Assembly (NCBI GenBank): GCA_934771475.1
Contig: CAKVMD010000001.1
Span: forward strand, 124,001 to 188,000
Direction: 5' to 3'
Source: an uncultured Clostridia bacterium
GTDB taxonomy: Bacteria; Bacillota; Clostridia; Christensenellales; UBA1242
DNA: 64,000 bases
In this document: one piece after another, positions 1 through 7,835 of the stretch
Numbering within the stretch: position 1 is the first letter of the stretch
How the letters are laid out: every line of letters starts with the position of its first letter
Notes under the pieces: model-generated
Seen by the model: only the letters and a program-made list of their open reading frames with translations
What the model was told of the DNA's origin: nothing
Database searches by the model: none
Position numbers and translations under genes: made by a program

Positions 1-1
1 G

Positions 2-1804
2 CTTCTATGTTTACCACTTGCTGGCTGCTCCACAACCAGTGATGCCAACGTTTTGACAACTTTAAACAACCAACTTGACCGAGTTGAAAGCGTGGTCAGT
101 TCAACGAGTTCAACCGAAGTAAATGCGGTTAGCCCATATACAATCAATCTAGAAAAAGGCAACTTAGTCAGTATGTACAAAGCCGAAGCATACGCAAACA
201 TGACAAACGAAGAAGAAATAAGGCAAGAGGTGCTTTCTCTAAACGCCAAACTCAAAAATTCTAACGCAAAATACAAATTAGGCAAGAGAAAAGCGGTTGC
301 ACTAAATAGTTTATCAAGCAATTTAAGCAAATATTTGAACTATCTAAACAACACAAAACCCGAAGTCAAAAACAATGTCGCCAAAATCACAAAGAGCACC
401 ACGCCCAACTCTTATAATGAGGAACTAACAAAGAGTTCTTATGTCGCACTTTCTAACCTTATGAACGAACGCTATGTATATCTTGATAACATATATTGTT
501 CACTCTCACAAATAGAAAAATTACTTGCAAGTTCCACAGGCTCCCAAACTGAAAGTTCTGACAAAAACTCAACATCAAGCAACGAGTCTACTTCTACAAA
601 AGAAGGAGCAAAAAACAGCACCGACAGCGAGACAAATGAAAATTGCAAAAACAATGATTGCAGTGGAAGTAGCACTCAAAAGTCCACTTCAAACTCTCGC
701 TTTCTCCAACCAAACATAGACACTTTTAATAATTACAGAAGACCACAACCTAGAACCGGCGAAAAAGAACAAAAAGAAGTTGCAAATAATAACAATAATT
801 CAAACAACTCCAATAGAACCGACAACAAAACTAGCACACAACAAAATGATGATACCACAAAAAATCAAAACAACAAAACTTCTAATATTGACACCATGCA
901 AAACAGCAATTTACCACAAAACGTAACCACTCTTCCAAACAACGATGTAAACAATCCAGTCGTAACATCCCCAAACAACAACTTCCCATACGGAACGATG
1001 CCTTATAACACTCCCTATGGATACAATGGCGGTTATGGATACAACGGTTACAATGCTTATAATGGTTACGGATATGGCTACAATTACAGATTTAACCGTA
1101 TAAATCCGGGGCGAAACACAGACACATTTTACCCTTACATGAGAAATATAGATACTTATAGATTCCCTCCAAATGTAAATGGGCAAGGCATAAATGGCTA
1201 TGGCATAAATAGTACTGTTGTAAATGGAGAAGTTGCTCCGTCAGCGCAAACTGAAACAAAAGGGACAGAAGTTGCTACAACGGAAATTGAAAACTCCGGA
1301 AATGGCACCGATAAGCAAAAACAAACCAGCACCAACGTACAAACCCCTGCCAGTCAAACCACTTCAAATAAGAAATCTCAAACCGAGCAAAACAGCACTC
1401 TGAATGAAAAAGATTTTAAGTTAGATAGAGAAATAACATTATACCCTCGCAGACCACACTTAAAAGAGGTTAGATTTGACCAAGGTGAGGACGCGCCATT
1501 TGAAAATGCAACATTTCCCGATAAAAAGATTAAGGACATAAAAACAGACAAAAATAATTTAGTAGAAAATACAAAACAAAAACACATCTCAAACGAAAAT
1601 GAAGCTCCCTTAAATCAGACAAAGCTACAAAGCGAAGTAATTAAAAATCAAAATAAAGATAACGATAAAAACTCTTCTAAACAAGACAATAATGATAATA
1701 ACATTATAGCTCATTCTTCAATAGCCAAAACTGCCAAATCAAATTTGTCAATGACCTATAAAAACAATGAAAATGACAACGAAGAAAAAAGACATGTGAT
1801 TTAA
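2..1804 (+). CDS. Asn/Ser/Tyr-rich surface lipoprotein, 5'-truncated by window edge
   Basis: The reading frame is open to the left edge of the window. The codons before the first candidate start (TTG at 53) encode L-P-L-A-G-C, a good lipobox with the lipidated Cys at 26-28, so the true start lies upstream and only the end of the signal peptide is seen. After the Cys, about 170 residues look helical and charged. Then come Ser/Thr/Asn-rich low-complexity sequence, a Tyr/Gly/Asn-rich block (YGYNGYNAYNGYGYGYNY, about residues 325-365) and a Gln/Asn/Lys-rich tail ending in RHVI. No catalytic domain is recognisable. Lipidation would anchor it to the outer face of the membrane, and Lgt is encoded at 8.4-9.1 kb. 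Function unknown. The low-complexity tail could be a wall-spanning or matrix segment, which is inference. Confidence 0.8.
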   Translation, partial: LLCLPLAGCSTTSDANVLTTLNNQLDRVESVVSSTSSTEVNAVSPYTINLEKGNLVSMYKAEAYANMTNEEEIRQEVLSLNAKLKNSNAKYKLGKRKAVALNSLSSNLSKYLNYLNNTKPEVKNNVAKITKSTTPNSYNEELTKSSYVALSNLMNERYVYLDNIYCSLSQIEKLLASSTGSQTESSDKNSTSSNESTSTKEGAKNSTDSETNENCKNNDCSGSSTQKSTSNSRFLQPNIDTFNNYRRPQPRTGEKEQKEVANNNNNSNNSNRTDNKTSTQQNDDTTKNQNNKTSNIDTMQNSNLPQNVTTLPNNDVNNPVVTSPNNNFPYGTMPYNTPYGYNGGYGYNGYNAYNGYGYGYNYRFNRINPGRNTDTFYPYMRNIDTYRFPPNVNGQGINGYGINSTVVNGEVAPSAQTETKGTEVATTEIENSGNGTDKQKQTSTNVQTPASQTTSNKKSQTEQNSTLNEKDFKLDREITLYPRRPHLKEVRFDQGEDAPFENATFPDKKIKDIKTDKNNLVENTKQKHISNENEAPLNQTKLQSEVIKNQNKDNDKNSSKQDNNDNNIIAHSSIAKTAKSNLSMTYKNNENDNEEKRHVI

Positions 1805-1847
1805 TCATTCAACCTCATTTTCCATATCTTAAACACATGAAATACAC

Positions 1848-1882
1848 AAATAGTAGGTAGTCTATCATACTACCTACTATTT
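1848..1882. terminator. Bidirectional terminator between lipoprotein and sigF
   Basis: A perfect 14-bp inverted repeat (AAATAGTAGGTAGT / ACTACCTACTATTT) with a 7-nt loop lies between two convergent genes. The flanking A and T runs are short, so it is a terminator mainly by position and symmetry. Confidence 0.7.
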
Positions 1883-1899
1883 ATTGTGTTAGAATAAAG

Positions 1900-2616
1900 T
1901 CAAGCATTAAACTTGTTTTTCAAATTTTCCAATATTTTATTTTCAAGCCTAGAAACCTGCACTTGCGAAATATTGAGTTTTTGCGCAATCTCGCTTTGTG
2001 TTTTATCAAAAAAGTAACGAAGCATAATAATCTTTTTATCTCGTTCTTCAAGCCCGCTAACAAGTTCCTTTAAAGCGATATTGTTAAGCATTTTATCCCC
2101 AGCATCTTCTTCATTTTCCATCCTATCAGCAATACTCCCCGAACCATCTTCGTCATCAAGAGGTGTAGATAGTGAAACGGGACGATGTGAAGACTCCATC
2201 GCAAGCACAATCTCTTGCTCATCAACACCAAAGTGTTTGGCAAGTTCCTCAACAGTTACCTCCCTGCCACCCGCAGATGCAACATATTTATTTATTTGCA
2301 AGTTAAGAGTTTTCAGCGCCCTTGACACTTTTATAGAGCCATCATCGCGCATAAACCTTTTAACTTCTCCAATCACCATGGGCACAACATAAGTTGAAAA
2401 CTTAACATTAAAGCTAGAATCAAAATTTTTAATCGCTTTCAAAAAACCCATACAGCCAATTTGATAAAGGTCGTCATACTCCACGCCTTTATCTTTAAAC
2501 CTTTTGATTACACTTTTAATCAAATGCGAATTTTCTTCCAGCAATTTTCCTTTTGCCTCTTTATCACCCTCTTTCGCTCTGCCCACCAATTCTAAAATTT
2601 GGTCGTTTTCAAGCAT
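1900..2616 (-). CDS. sigF: RNA polymerase sporulation sigma factor, SigF
   Basis: Sigma-70 family factor of the sporulation sigma-F/G/B type. Region 2 is seen as YDDLYQIGCMGFLKAIKNFD and the FSTYVVPMVIGEVKRFMRDD stretch. Region 3 follows (KTLNLQINKYV), and the C-terminal region 4 helix-turn-helix has TQSEIAQKLNISQVQVSRLE. Identity as sigma-F rather than sigma-G comes from position: it is the third gene after spoIIAA and spoIIAB, the classic forespore operon. I chose the ATG at 2616 (protein MLENDQ..., 238 aa) because a GGGGG purine run precedes it by about 8 nt and the longer frame lies inside spoIIAB. It overlaps the spoIIAB stop by 8 nt, implying translational coupling. Expected role: forespore-specific transcription, held inactive by SpoIIAB. 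Confidence 0.93.
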   Translation of the reverse strand: MLENDQILELVGRAKEGDKEAKGKLLEENSHLIKSVIKRFKDKGVEYDDLYQIGCMGFLKAIKNFDSSFNVKFSTYVVPMVIGEVKRFMRDDGSIKVSRALKTLNLQINKYVASAGGREVTVEELAKHFGVDEQEIVLAMESSHRPVSLSTPLDDEDGSGSIADRMENEEDAGDKMLNNIALKELVSGLEERDKKIIMLRYFFDKTQSEIAQKLNISQVQVSRLENKILENLKNKFNA

Positions 2617-3061
2617 GCATTGCCCCCGCAGACACGCCTTCAAGACGCTTATACAGAGTTACACAAAGCCCTCTATGGTCATTTTGAGCCACCTCAACAT
2701 TATCCATAAAACTTTCCATAACTGCAAAACCCATTCCGCTTCTTTCTTCTCCCGGTTTTGTTGTAAAGAAAGGCTCTCGCGCTTTGGCGATATCTTTAAT
2801 TCCAATCCCCTCATCTTTCACAACTATTTTGACAAGCCCGTCATCAAAATACTCACACGACAGCCACACCAGCCCATTACCATTTGGATAAGCATGCACA
2901 ACACAGTTGGTTACAGCCTCTGAAACCGCGGTTTTAATATCTCCAAGTTCATCAAGATTTGGCTTTAAAGGCAAACAAAAACCCGCGACAACCAGCCTTG
3001 CAAACCCCTCATTAACAGATTGCGCTTTAAAAGATACTTCCATATAATTTAATGACTTCAT
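2609..3061 (-). CDS. spoIIAB: Anti-sigma-F factor / serine kinase SpoIIAB
   Basis: GHKL-type (HATPase) serine kinase that binds sigma-F and phosphorylates SpoIIAA. The ATP-binding boxes are all present: N box EAVTNCVVHAY, G1 box DEGIGI and G2 box SGMGFAVM. The start at 3061 (MKSLNYMEVSF) has AAAGGAG 6 nt upstream; longer starts are less well placed. At 150 aa it is of normal family length. It begins 10 nt after the spoIIAA stop and overlaps sigF by 8 nt, so the three genes form one operon. Partner-switching between SpoIIAA, SpoIIAB and SigF is established for the family; nothing unusual is seen here. Confidence 0.94.
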   Translation of the reverse strand: MKSLNYMEVSFKAQSVNEGFARLVVAGFCLPLKPNLDELGDIKTAVSEAVTNCVVHAYPNGNGLVWLSCEYFDDGLVKIVVKDEGIGIKDIAKAREPFFTTKPGEERSGMGFAVMESFMDNVEVAQNDHRGLCVTLYKRLEGVSAGAMHA

Positions 3062-3071
3062 ATTCACTCCT

Positions 3072-3380
3072 TTAAACAATTTTAGGCATTATTTCATATA
3101 GCCCTGTCATTTTAAAAATTCTTTCCGCTTGTTTTGAGGGATTACAGATAAAAATTGGGATATTTTTGCATTTCATTTGTTTATACCGCCCAATAAGCAC
3201 ACCTATTCCCGTGCTATCCATAAATTCGAGCCCAGACAAATCAATAATAATTTGCGCAAAATCATGCCCCGAAAAAGCCCTTTCAAGGCATAGTTTCGTA
3301 TGTGGCGCAGAGTATTCATCAAGCTCACCTTTCAGCACCACATATAGTGTATTGTTATAAACCTTGCTTTTAATATCCAT
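3072..3380 (-). CDS. spoIIAA: Anti-anti-sigma factor SpoIIAA (STAS domain)
   Basis: Small STAS-domain protein (102 aa) that frees sigma-F by binding SpoIIAB. The phosphorylatable serine lies in the conserved LEFMDSTGIGVLIGRYK motif. I chose the start at 3380 (MDIKSKVYNN), which has AGAAGGAGAGG upstream. The 29 extra residues possible upstream are Arg/Lys/Cys-rich and unlike STAS domains. First gene of the spoIIA operon. In characterised sporulators this operon uses sigma-H; I could not find a convincing sigma-H promoter by eye. Its leader carries a terminator-like hairpin and an element shared with the rpoB leader (see findings). Confidence 0.93.
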   Translation of the reverse strand: MDIKSKVYNNTLYVVLKGELDEYSAPHTKLCLERAFSGHDFAQIIIDLSGLEFMDSTGIGVLIGRYKQMKCKNIPIFICNPSKQAERIFKMTGLYEIMPKIV

Positions 3381-3457
3381 TGCCCCTCTCCTTCTAAAAA
3401 GAGAATAACACTTTTTCAGTTGCCTTTTATGGCAGTCTCTGTCGAAAAAAGGCTTTT

Positions 3458-3473
3458 TATGGCACACAAAAAA
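3458..3473 (-). repeat. 16-nt element shared with rpoB leader, copy 1
   Basis: The minus-strand sequence TTTTTTGTGTGCCATA is found exactly once more, in the rpoB leader at 52229-52244. In both places it overlaps a terminator hairpin and is followed within a few bases by CCTTTTTT. A related TGCCATAAAAGGCA lies 24 nt downstream here. Confidence 0.6.
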
Positions 3474-3522
3474 GCACCGCTTATTAAAAGCGCCCGAAGG
3501 AACTTTAAGTTAGCAGTGCTTT
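3466..3522 (-). terminator. Terminator-like hairpin upstream of spoIIA
   Basis: On the minus strand an 11-bp stem (AAAGCACTGCT / AGCGGTGCTTT, one G-U pair) encloses an inner stem TTAAAG/CTTTTAA and ends in six T. It lies 120 nt after the DUF5131 stop and about 90 nt before the spoIIAA start. It could end the DUF5131 transcript or act as an attenuator in front of spoIIA. Confidence 0.65.
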
Positions 3523-3642
3523 CCCTTGCATTAGTGGTGAAAAACTATTATTTTCTATTCACGAGTTTAACAAAGTTAGATATATAAATTTTATTGACTA
3601 TATTTGTCTAACAACCATTTATTTAATTTAAATAACTTTTCA

Positions 3643-4371
3643 TTATATCTTCGCCAAAAAGTTTAAACCCGCTTTCAAAGCTTGTTCTTTACCCTTTTTG
3701 TGAGGTATGTAATAGTGCTTATTGTCTTTATAGAAGTTTTCACCCGTGTCAAAAAATTCAAAACTTACATTTGCCTCTTTGCATTGTTCACATAGGTTTT
3801 GCACCCATTCAAAATGTATTGGCCTAGCGTTTTTATAATTCTCTCCCGCACAGCAAACCAAATCAATCCCGCCACTTTTCAAGTATTTCAGCATATTAAC
3901 CTTTTCAATCATTGGCGACACAAGCACAATTCTCTTTTTGCAAGGCAGGTCAATGAATTGTGGCAATCTTTCATCAATACGCCTTTGATTTTCGGCTGTT
4001 AGGTTAATAGAAACATTTTCGTAACCTTCACCCCAATCAGCGGGCAAACAATCCTTTATTCTTTCAACTCTTTTGGTAAAAATCGCAAATTTCAAATCTT
4101 TACGCGCCCTTATAATAGCCCAAGCATCCTCACGCCATTCATCAGCTTCTTCAATGAAAAAATCGGCAGTTAATGAAACACTGACCACTTCTCCACTCTT
4201 AATCTTGTACTCACCGCTTCTTGTTTTTGAAATAGGCAAAGAAAAACTGTTTGTTTTGAAAACTTTGTTTGAGTCAACCCCTCTTTCTTCATCAAAAGCA
4301 AACATATAACAATTTTTACAGCCTTCGCTTATCTTATGACACCCATGCCATGGATTCCACATATTATTCAT
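3643..4371 (-). CDS. DUF5131 (phage Gp37/Gp68-like) protein, radical-SAM-like
   Basis: The N-terminus MNNMWNPWHGCHKISEGCKN followed by CYM matches the W-N-P-W-x-G-C...G-C-x-x-C-Y signature of the DUF5131 / Gp37-Gp68 family. The three Cys (CxxxxxxCxxC) resemble an Fe-S binding site. The remainder has SLTADFF, FTKRVERIKDCLP, VSINLTAEN and LVSPMIEK segments usual for this family. The reaction is not established. The start at 4371 is preferred over the longer frame because the family begins near the WNPW motif. There is no Shine-Dalgarno site; a TGT-TATCAT extended -10 lies 6 nt before the ATG, so the mRNA may be leaderless. Stand-alone gene, often phage-associated in other genomes, but no phage genes lie nearby. 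Confidence 0.8.
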   Translation of the reverse strand: MNNMWNPWHGCHKISEGCKNCYMFAFDEERGVDSNKVFKTNSFSLPISKTRSGEYKIKSGEVVSVSLTADFFIEEADEWREDAWAIIRARKDLKFAIFTKRVERIKDCLPADWGEGYENVSINLTAENQRRIDERLPQFIDLPCKKRIVLVSPMIEKVNMLKYLKSGGIDLVCCAGENYKNARPIHFEWVQNLCEQCKEANVSFEFFDTGENFYKDNKHYYIPHKKGKEQALKAGLNFLAKI

Positions 4372-4558
4372 ATATAAATGATAACACAAAAATGGCAAAT
4401 ATGGCTATTTTTTGGCAAAATTTATCATTTATAGGCAAAAATAATTGTAAGAAATGGGCAAATTTTGCGTTTGTTGTGCAATATTAAGCAATATCTTATG
4501 AATTTTTAAGTATAAACTAAAATTTTCTAAATTTTTTTAATTTTTTTTGCATTTTTTC

Positions 4559-4587
4559 TTGACATAATTTTCGATTTATATTAAACT
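4559..4587 (+). promoter_or_regulatory. Sigma-A-type promoter of tRNA array
   Basis: TTGACA, 17-nt spacer, TAAACT, ending 20 nt before tRNA-Pro. Position and match make this the likely promoter of the array. Confidence 0.7.
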
Positions 4588-4607
4588 ATCCTTGCAAACT
4601 TGCGTAA

Positions 4608-4683
4608 CGGGGTGTAGCGCAGTTGGTAGCGCACGTGGTTTGGGACCATGGGGTCGGGAGTTCGAGCCTCTCCACCCCGACCA
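4608..4683 (+). tRNA. tRNA-Pro (UGG)
   Basis: Complete cloverleaf. The acceptor CGGGGTG pairs with CACCCCG, the anticodon loop TTTGGGA gives UGG, GTTCGAG is in the T arm and the CCA is encoded. First gene of a six-tRNA array. Confidence 0.96.
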
Positions 4684-4706
4684 TATACAAGTTTGTAGAA
4701 TGTTTT

Positions 4707-4783
4707 GGGCCTTTAGCGCAGTTGGTTAGAGCAACCGGCTCATAACCGGTCGGTCCGGGGTTCGAGTCCCTGAGGGCCCACCA
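4707..4783 (+). tRNA. tRNA-Met (CAU), probably elongator
   Basis: Cloverleaf with the acceptor GGGCCTT, anticodon loop CTCATAA (CAU) and encoded CCA. The first base pair is G-C, so it is not an initiator. The tRNA-Ile2 type that also carries CAU cannot be excluded from sequence by eye. Confidence 0.9.
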
Positions 4784-4829
4784 TATTTACTTGACAATAG
4801 ATATGGACAAACATTCGCCACAAATATGT

Positions 4830-4906
4830 GGCTCGGTAGTTCAGTTGGTTAGAACGCCAGCCTGTCACGCTGGAGGTCGTGGGTTCGAGCCCCATTCGAG
4901 TCGCCA
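4830..4906 (+). tRNA. tRNA-Asp (GUC)
   Basis: Cloverleaf with the acceptor GGCTCGG/TCGAGTC (two G-U pairs), anticodon stem-loop CCAGCCTGTCACGCTGG giving GUC, discriminator G and encoded CCA. Confidence 0.95.
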
Positions 4907-4945
4907 TACCCTTATGGGTAAACAGATTGATTTGAAAAAATCAAT

Positions 4946-5021
4946 GCCCTGATAGCTCAGTCGGCAGAGCAAGGGACTGAAAATCCCTGTGTCGGTGGTT
5001 CGATTCCACCTTAGGGCACCA
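4946..5021 (+). tRNA. tRNA-Phe (GAA)
   Basis: Cloverleaf with the acceptor GCCCTGA/TTAGGGC, anticodon loop CTGAAAA (GAA) and encoded CCA. The last 25 nt (4997-5021) are exactly duplicated at 5071-5095. Confidence 0.96.
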
Positions 5022-5025
5022 TTCT

Positions 5026-5095
5026 GGTGGCATAAGTGGAAACGAAGCACTTAAATCTCCTAAAAGAGAGGGTTCGATTCCACCTTAGGGCACCA
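5026..5095 (+). repeat. tRNA-Phe 3'-end duplication, repeat copy A
   Basis: A 70-bp unit beginning GGTGGCATAAGTGG and ending with the last 25 nt of tRNA-Phe including CCA. It lacks a D arm, anticodon arm and matching 5' acceptor strand, so it is not a functional tRNA. Confidence 0.8.
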
Positions 5096-5098
5096 AAA

Positions 5099-5165
5099 GT
5101 GGCATAAGCGGAAGCGAAACACTTAAATCTCCTGAAAGAGAGGGTTCATTCCGCAAGTGGCACCA
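5099..5165 (+). repeat. Degenerate tRNA-3'-end repeat, copy B
   Basis: Second, diverged copy: GTGGCATAAGCGGAAGCG, the shared ACTTAAATCTCCTGAAAGAG-type centre, then GGGTTCATTCCGC and GGCACCA. It is about 85 percent like copy A over its first 45 nt by eye. Confidence 0.7.
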
Positions 5166-5220
5166 TTCTGGTGGCATAAGTGGAAACAAAATTTCTAGTT
5201 AAAATTTTAATTCCACCTAT
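5161..5220 (+). repeat. Partial third copy of the tRNA-Phe repeat, copy C
   Basis: The sequence from CACCATTCTGGTGGCATAAG to GTGGAAAC repeats exactly the junction after tRNA-Phe (5017-5043). It then decays into unrelated AT-rich sequence. The rest of the gap to tRNA-Thr (5221-5324) holds no gene I can recognise. Confidence 0.65.
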
Positions 5221-5324
5221 GACATCAATGTGATAGCAAAAGTTCTACTTATTGCTTTATCACAAAATTTCATTGTTGAATTTGGGCTAACGCCCCAATT
5301 CAACACTCCCCCTTAATTTAATAT

Positions 5325-5399
5325 GCTGGTGTGGCTCAATGGCAGAGCAGCTGACTTGTAATCAGCAGGTTGATGGTTCGATTCCGTTCACCAGCTCCA
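5325..5399 (+). tRNA. tRNA-Thr (UGU)
   Basis: Cloverleaf with the acceptor GCTGGTG/CACCAGC, anticodon stem-loop CTGACTTGTAATCAG giving UGU, discriminator T and encoded CCA. Confidence 0.95.
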
Positions 5400-5431
5400 C
5401 AAAGCACCTTTTATAGGTGCTTAATATTTAT

Positions 5432-5516
5432 GGGTAGGTTGCAGAGCGGCCAAATGCAACGGACTGTAAATCCGTCGTCTACGACTTCGATGGTTCGAAT
5501 CCATCCCTGCCCACCA
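5432..5516 (+). tRNA. tRNA-Tyr (GUA)
   Basis: Class II tRNA with a long variable arm (85 nt). The acceptor is GGGTAGG/CCTGCCC, the anticodon loop CTGTAAA gives GUA and the CCA is encoded. A small hairpin AAGCACC/GGTGCTT lies between it and tRNA-Thr. Confidence 0.95.
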
Positions 5517-5521
5517 CCAAA

Positions 5522-5563
5522 TTTCGCTATATGACTTTTATTTAAAGGATATGGCGATTTTTT
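5522..5563 (+). terminator. Terminator of the tRNA array
   Basis: CGCTATAT / ATATGGCG 8-bp stem followed by ATTTTTTG, 8 nt after tRNA-Tyr. Confidence 0.75.
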
Positions 5564-5797
5564 GTTTTTGTAATAATATTTAATCAATCATAGCACCAAG
5601 CATTATGGATATAAAATTTCAAGAGGGTTTAACTTCATTCATAATGCATCGATTTTCTCTTATATTGAAGAAAACTCACATTTAACTGACACCATTTTAA
5701 TTAAAAAACTGAGGACTTAGCACTTATAAAGAATTGTAACAAGTCATGACCAAATGCGGTGTCAATTATTAAAGTTTAATATTCCCAATCATTTTAT
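5564..5797. other. Intergenic region, no gene seen
   Basis: AT-rich sequence between the tRNA terminator and the reductase promoter. TGACACC at about 5685 and GGTGTCA at about 5758 form a 7-bp inverted pair some 70 nt apart, too weak to call an element. Confidence 0.5.
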
Positions 5798-5826
5798 TTG
5801 ATTTTTGCAACCCTCTATGTTATCAT
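5798..5826 (+). promoter_or_regulatory. Promoter of the FabG-like gene
   Basis: TTGATT, 17-nt spacer, TATCAT, giving a leader of about 60 nt before the ATG at 5893. Confidence 0.65.
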
Positions 5827-5892
5827 AAATTACAAGATTTTAATCAAACTTTTAAAACCAGCACAGAAAAAACTGTAAATTAAGGAGTTATT

Positions 5893-6636
5893 ATGATAAG
5901 AAAAGGAGTTTTAATCATTGGTGCAAGCAAAGGCATAGGCCTCACCATCGCAAGGAAATTTTCATTGATGGGATATGATATATTTGGCACTTACAATTCT
6001 AGTTCACCAAAAGATTTTGATAATATCAAAAAGAATTGCCCTGAAACAATAGTTGAAAGTTATAAATTAGATGTAAACTCCCCTTCAAATATTTCCACTG
6101 TATTTGAAAAAGTATTTAAAACTCACCCTTGCATAGATGCTGTAATTTACAACAGCGGTATATCTTGCGGAGAAAAAATGCTTTGCGATAATACAGATGA
6201 AGAAATAAACCAACTTCTTGAAGTAAACTTGCGCGGTGCAATTCTAGTAAACCGCGAGGCTAGCAAATACTTTTTGAAGCAAAGGCATGGTTCGATAGTA
6301 AATATTTCCTCAATATATGGAGTTTATGGAGGAAGTTGCGAAACAGTTTACTCTGCGTGCAAAGCAGGAATTATAGGTCTCACAAAGGCGCTAGCATTAG
6401 AACTCGGAAGTTCAAACATAAGAGTAAACGCTGTTGCTCCTGGCTATATTCAAACAGATATGACAGCCAATTATACTGAGGAAGAAAAAAATAGCATAAT
6501 TGCTTCTACCCCGCTTCAAAGACTGGGGAGAACTAACGATGTTGCAAATGCAGTATACTTTCTTTCCAGTAATGAATCCTCATTCATAACAGGTCAAGTT
6601 TTAGAAGTTTCGGGTGGAGCAACTATTTTTAATTAA
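5893..6636 (+). CDS. SDR-family reductase, FabG-like (3-oxoacyl-ACP reductase type)
   Basis: Classical short-chain dehydrogenase/reductase of 247 aa. The NAD(P)-binding GASKGIG lies near residues 10-16. NSGISCG stands where NAGI is usual. The active-site Ser is in IVNISSIYG and the catalytic YSACK carries Tyr and Lys. The RVNAVAPGYIQTDMT segment and the C-terminal SSFITGQVLEVSGG are typical of FabG. The start has AAGGAG 7 nt upstream. The gene stands alone with its own promoter and terminator, not in a fatty-acid gene cluster, so the acyl-ACP substrate is not certain; other SDR substrates are possible. Confidence 0.8.
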   Translation: MIRKGVLIIGASKGIGLTIARKFSLMGYDIFGTYNSSSPKDFDNIKKNCPETIVESYKLDVNSPSNISTVFEKVFKTHPCIDAVIYNSGISCGEKMLCDNTDEEINQLLEVNLRGAILVNREASKYFLKQRHGSIVNISSIYGVYGGSCETVYSACKAGIIGLTKALALELGSSNIRVNAVAPGYIQTDMTANYTEEEKNSIIASTPLQRLGRTNDVANAVYFLSSNESSFITGQVLEVSGGATIFN

Positions 6637-6762
6637 AAAATCATTGACTACGTTAAACCCCATTTCAATTTCGAAACTGTTGCGCACCTAGCGTTGCACC
6701 AAATTGCAAAGTTTCTTCAACGCTCAAAAACATCTATTTCGTTAGTTAAGTTCTGTATAACT

Positions 6763-6801
6763 AAAAAAGCATATCTAATCTCTATATAGATATGCTTTTT
6801 T
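6763..6801 (+). terminator. Terminator downstream of the FabG-like gene
   Basis: A perfect 15-bp stem AAAAAAGCATATCTA / TAGATATGCTTTTTT with a 9-nt loop. Between the stop codon and this hairpin I see no gene. Confidence 0.85.
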
Positions 6802-6951
6802 AAAATTAAACAACATTATTGCCAAGCGGTTTATGTGTTAAAAATCAAATTATGATAAATGCAAATTATAAAATACACTTGCACTATAAATCATTTACAA
6901 TATAAATCGGGCTAGTATGTTATTATAATATAACATTTACAGAATAGTCAA

Positions 6952-7677
6952 TTAATCTTCATCATCCGGATTATAGAAATCAAATGCTTTCATAATTTCG
7001 CTCAAATCTTGTGTTGGACTTACAGCCTCTTTCAAGTCAAACCCAGACGATTGAATAGTGTTTACCCTTGGCTCCTCAGGGCGTGTGCTTAGAAATTTAT
7101 CAACGAGGCTGTCGTATTTATCGCCTTCATTAAGTTCCATTTCGCAAACGGGTTTGATTTGACTTGGACGCTCAACTGCCCTTTCAACCTTAACCTCTTT
7201 TGGTGATGCCAAAGTCCTTTTATCTTGCATTTTTAAAAGCAATAATCTCATAGGGTCATTTTCTGTCCCAATTTCAATTATCTCATCACGCTTGGCATCA
7301 TTTTTGGCAAGCACCGCTTCAATATCACCAACAATCTTTTTGTATGATGCTGAAAGAAGTATGCCCGGATAGCGTTTGTTCATATCTTGCAAAAATGATT
7401 GCAGATTAAGATATATCATTCTTAACTGTTCACCTCTCAACAGTTCGATATTTCTAGTCCCCTCATTTTGTTGTTTCTTGAAACTTTCAAGAGCAGACGC
7501 AATATTCTTTTCTCTTATTTCGACCTCTTCCCACTTTTGCTTAAAAGCCATAATTTTCTTTTCTGCTTCAAGCAATTTCAGTCTTTCTTCCATTAGTGTT
7601 TTTTCATGCTGTGCATTTAATGATTTAATAACCGCATCAACCTCTTCGCGAGTATACATTTGATTTAAGTCTGACAT
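6952..7677 (-). CDS. Coiled-coil protein of unknown function
   Basis: 241 aa, no signal peptide or membrane segment. An N-terminal YTREEVDAVIKSL segment is followed by about 80 residues of heptad-rich, Lys/Glu-rich sequence likely to form a coiled coil (about residues 20-100). Then come a helical central part (LQSFLQDMNKRYPGI) and an acidic, less ordered tail ending in FDFYNPDDED. The N-terminal TREEVD pattern recalls cell-division coiled-coil proteins of the DivIVA type, but I cannot see enough to assign it. AAGGAG lies 9 nt before the ATG. It is a single gene between the FabG-like gene (convergent) and a membrane protein (same strand, 158 nt away). Confidence 0.75.
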   Translation of the reverse strand: MSDLNQMYTREEVDAVIKSLNAQHEKTLMEERLKLLEAEKKIMAFKQKWEEVEIREKNIASALESFKKQQNEGTRNIELLRGEQLRMIYLNLQSFLQDMNKRYPGILLSASYKKIVGDIEAVLAKNDAKRDEIIEIGTENDPMRLLLLKMQDKRTLASPKEVKVERAVERPSQIKPVCEMELNEGDKYDSLVDKFLSTRPEEPRVNTIQSSGFDLKEAVSPTQDLSEIMKAFDFYNPDDED

Positions 7678-7835
7678 TTAAATTCACTCCTTATGCAAAA
7701 CTTTGTGTTATCCAATTTCGCCATTAAAATTGACACAATTAAATGATTTACAGAAAATAGCATTTTGATAACACTTAGTGCGTATTCGTAGCAAATCTGG
7801 ATATGTGCAAACAACAATTACGCCTTTCCCAATTG

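Noticed and set aside
1900..2616. Alternative genetic code (TGA as Trp)
   Set aside because: TGA is used as a stop, for example at the end of spoIIAB and lgt, and Trp is encoded by TGG throughout.
5684..5765. TGACACC/GGTGTCA inverted pair as ends of a mini mobile element
   Set aside because: Only 7 bp, no target duplication and no related copy in the window.
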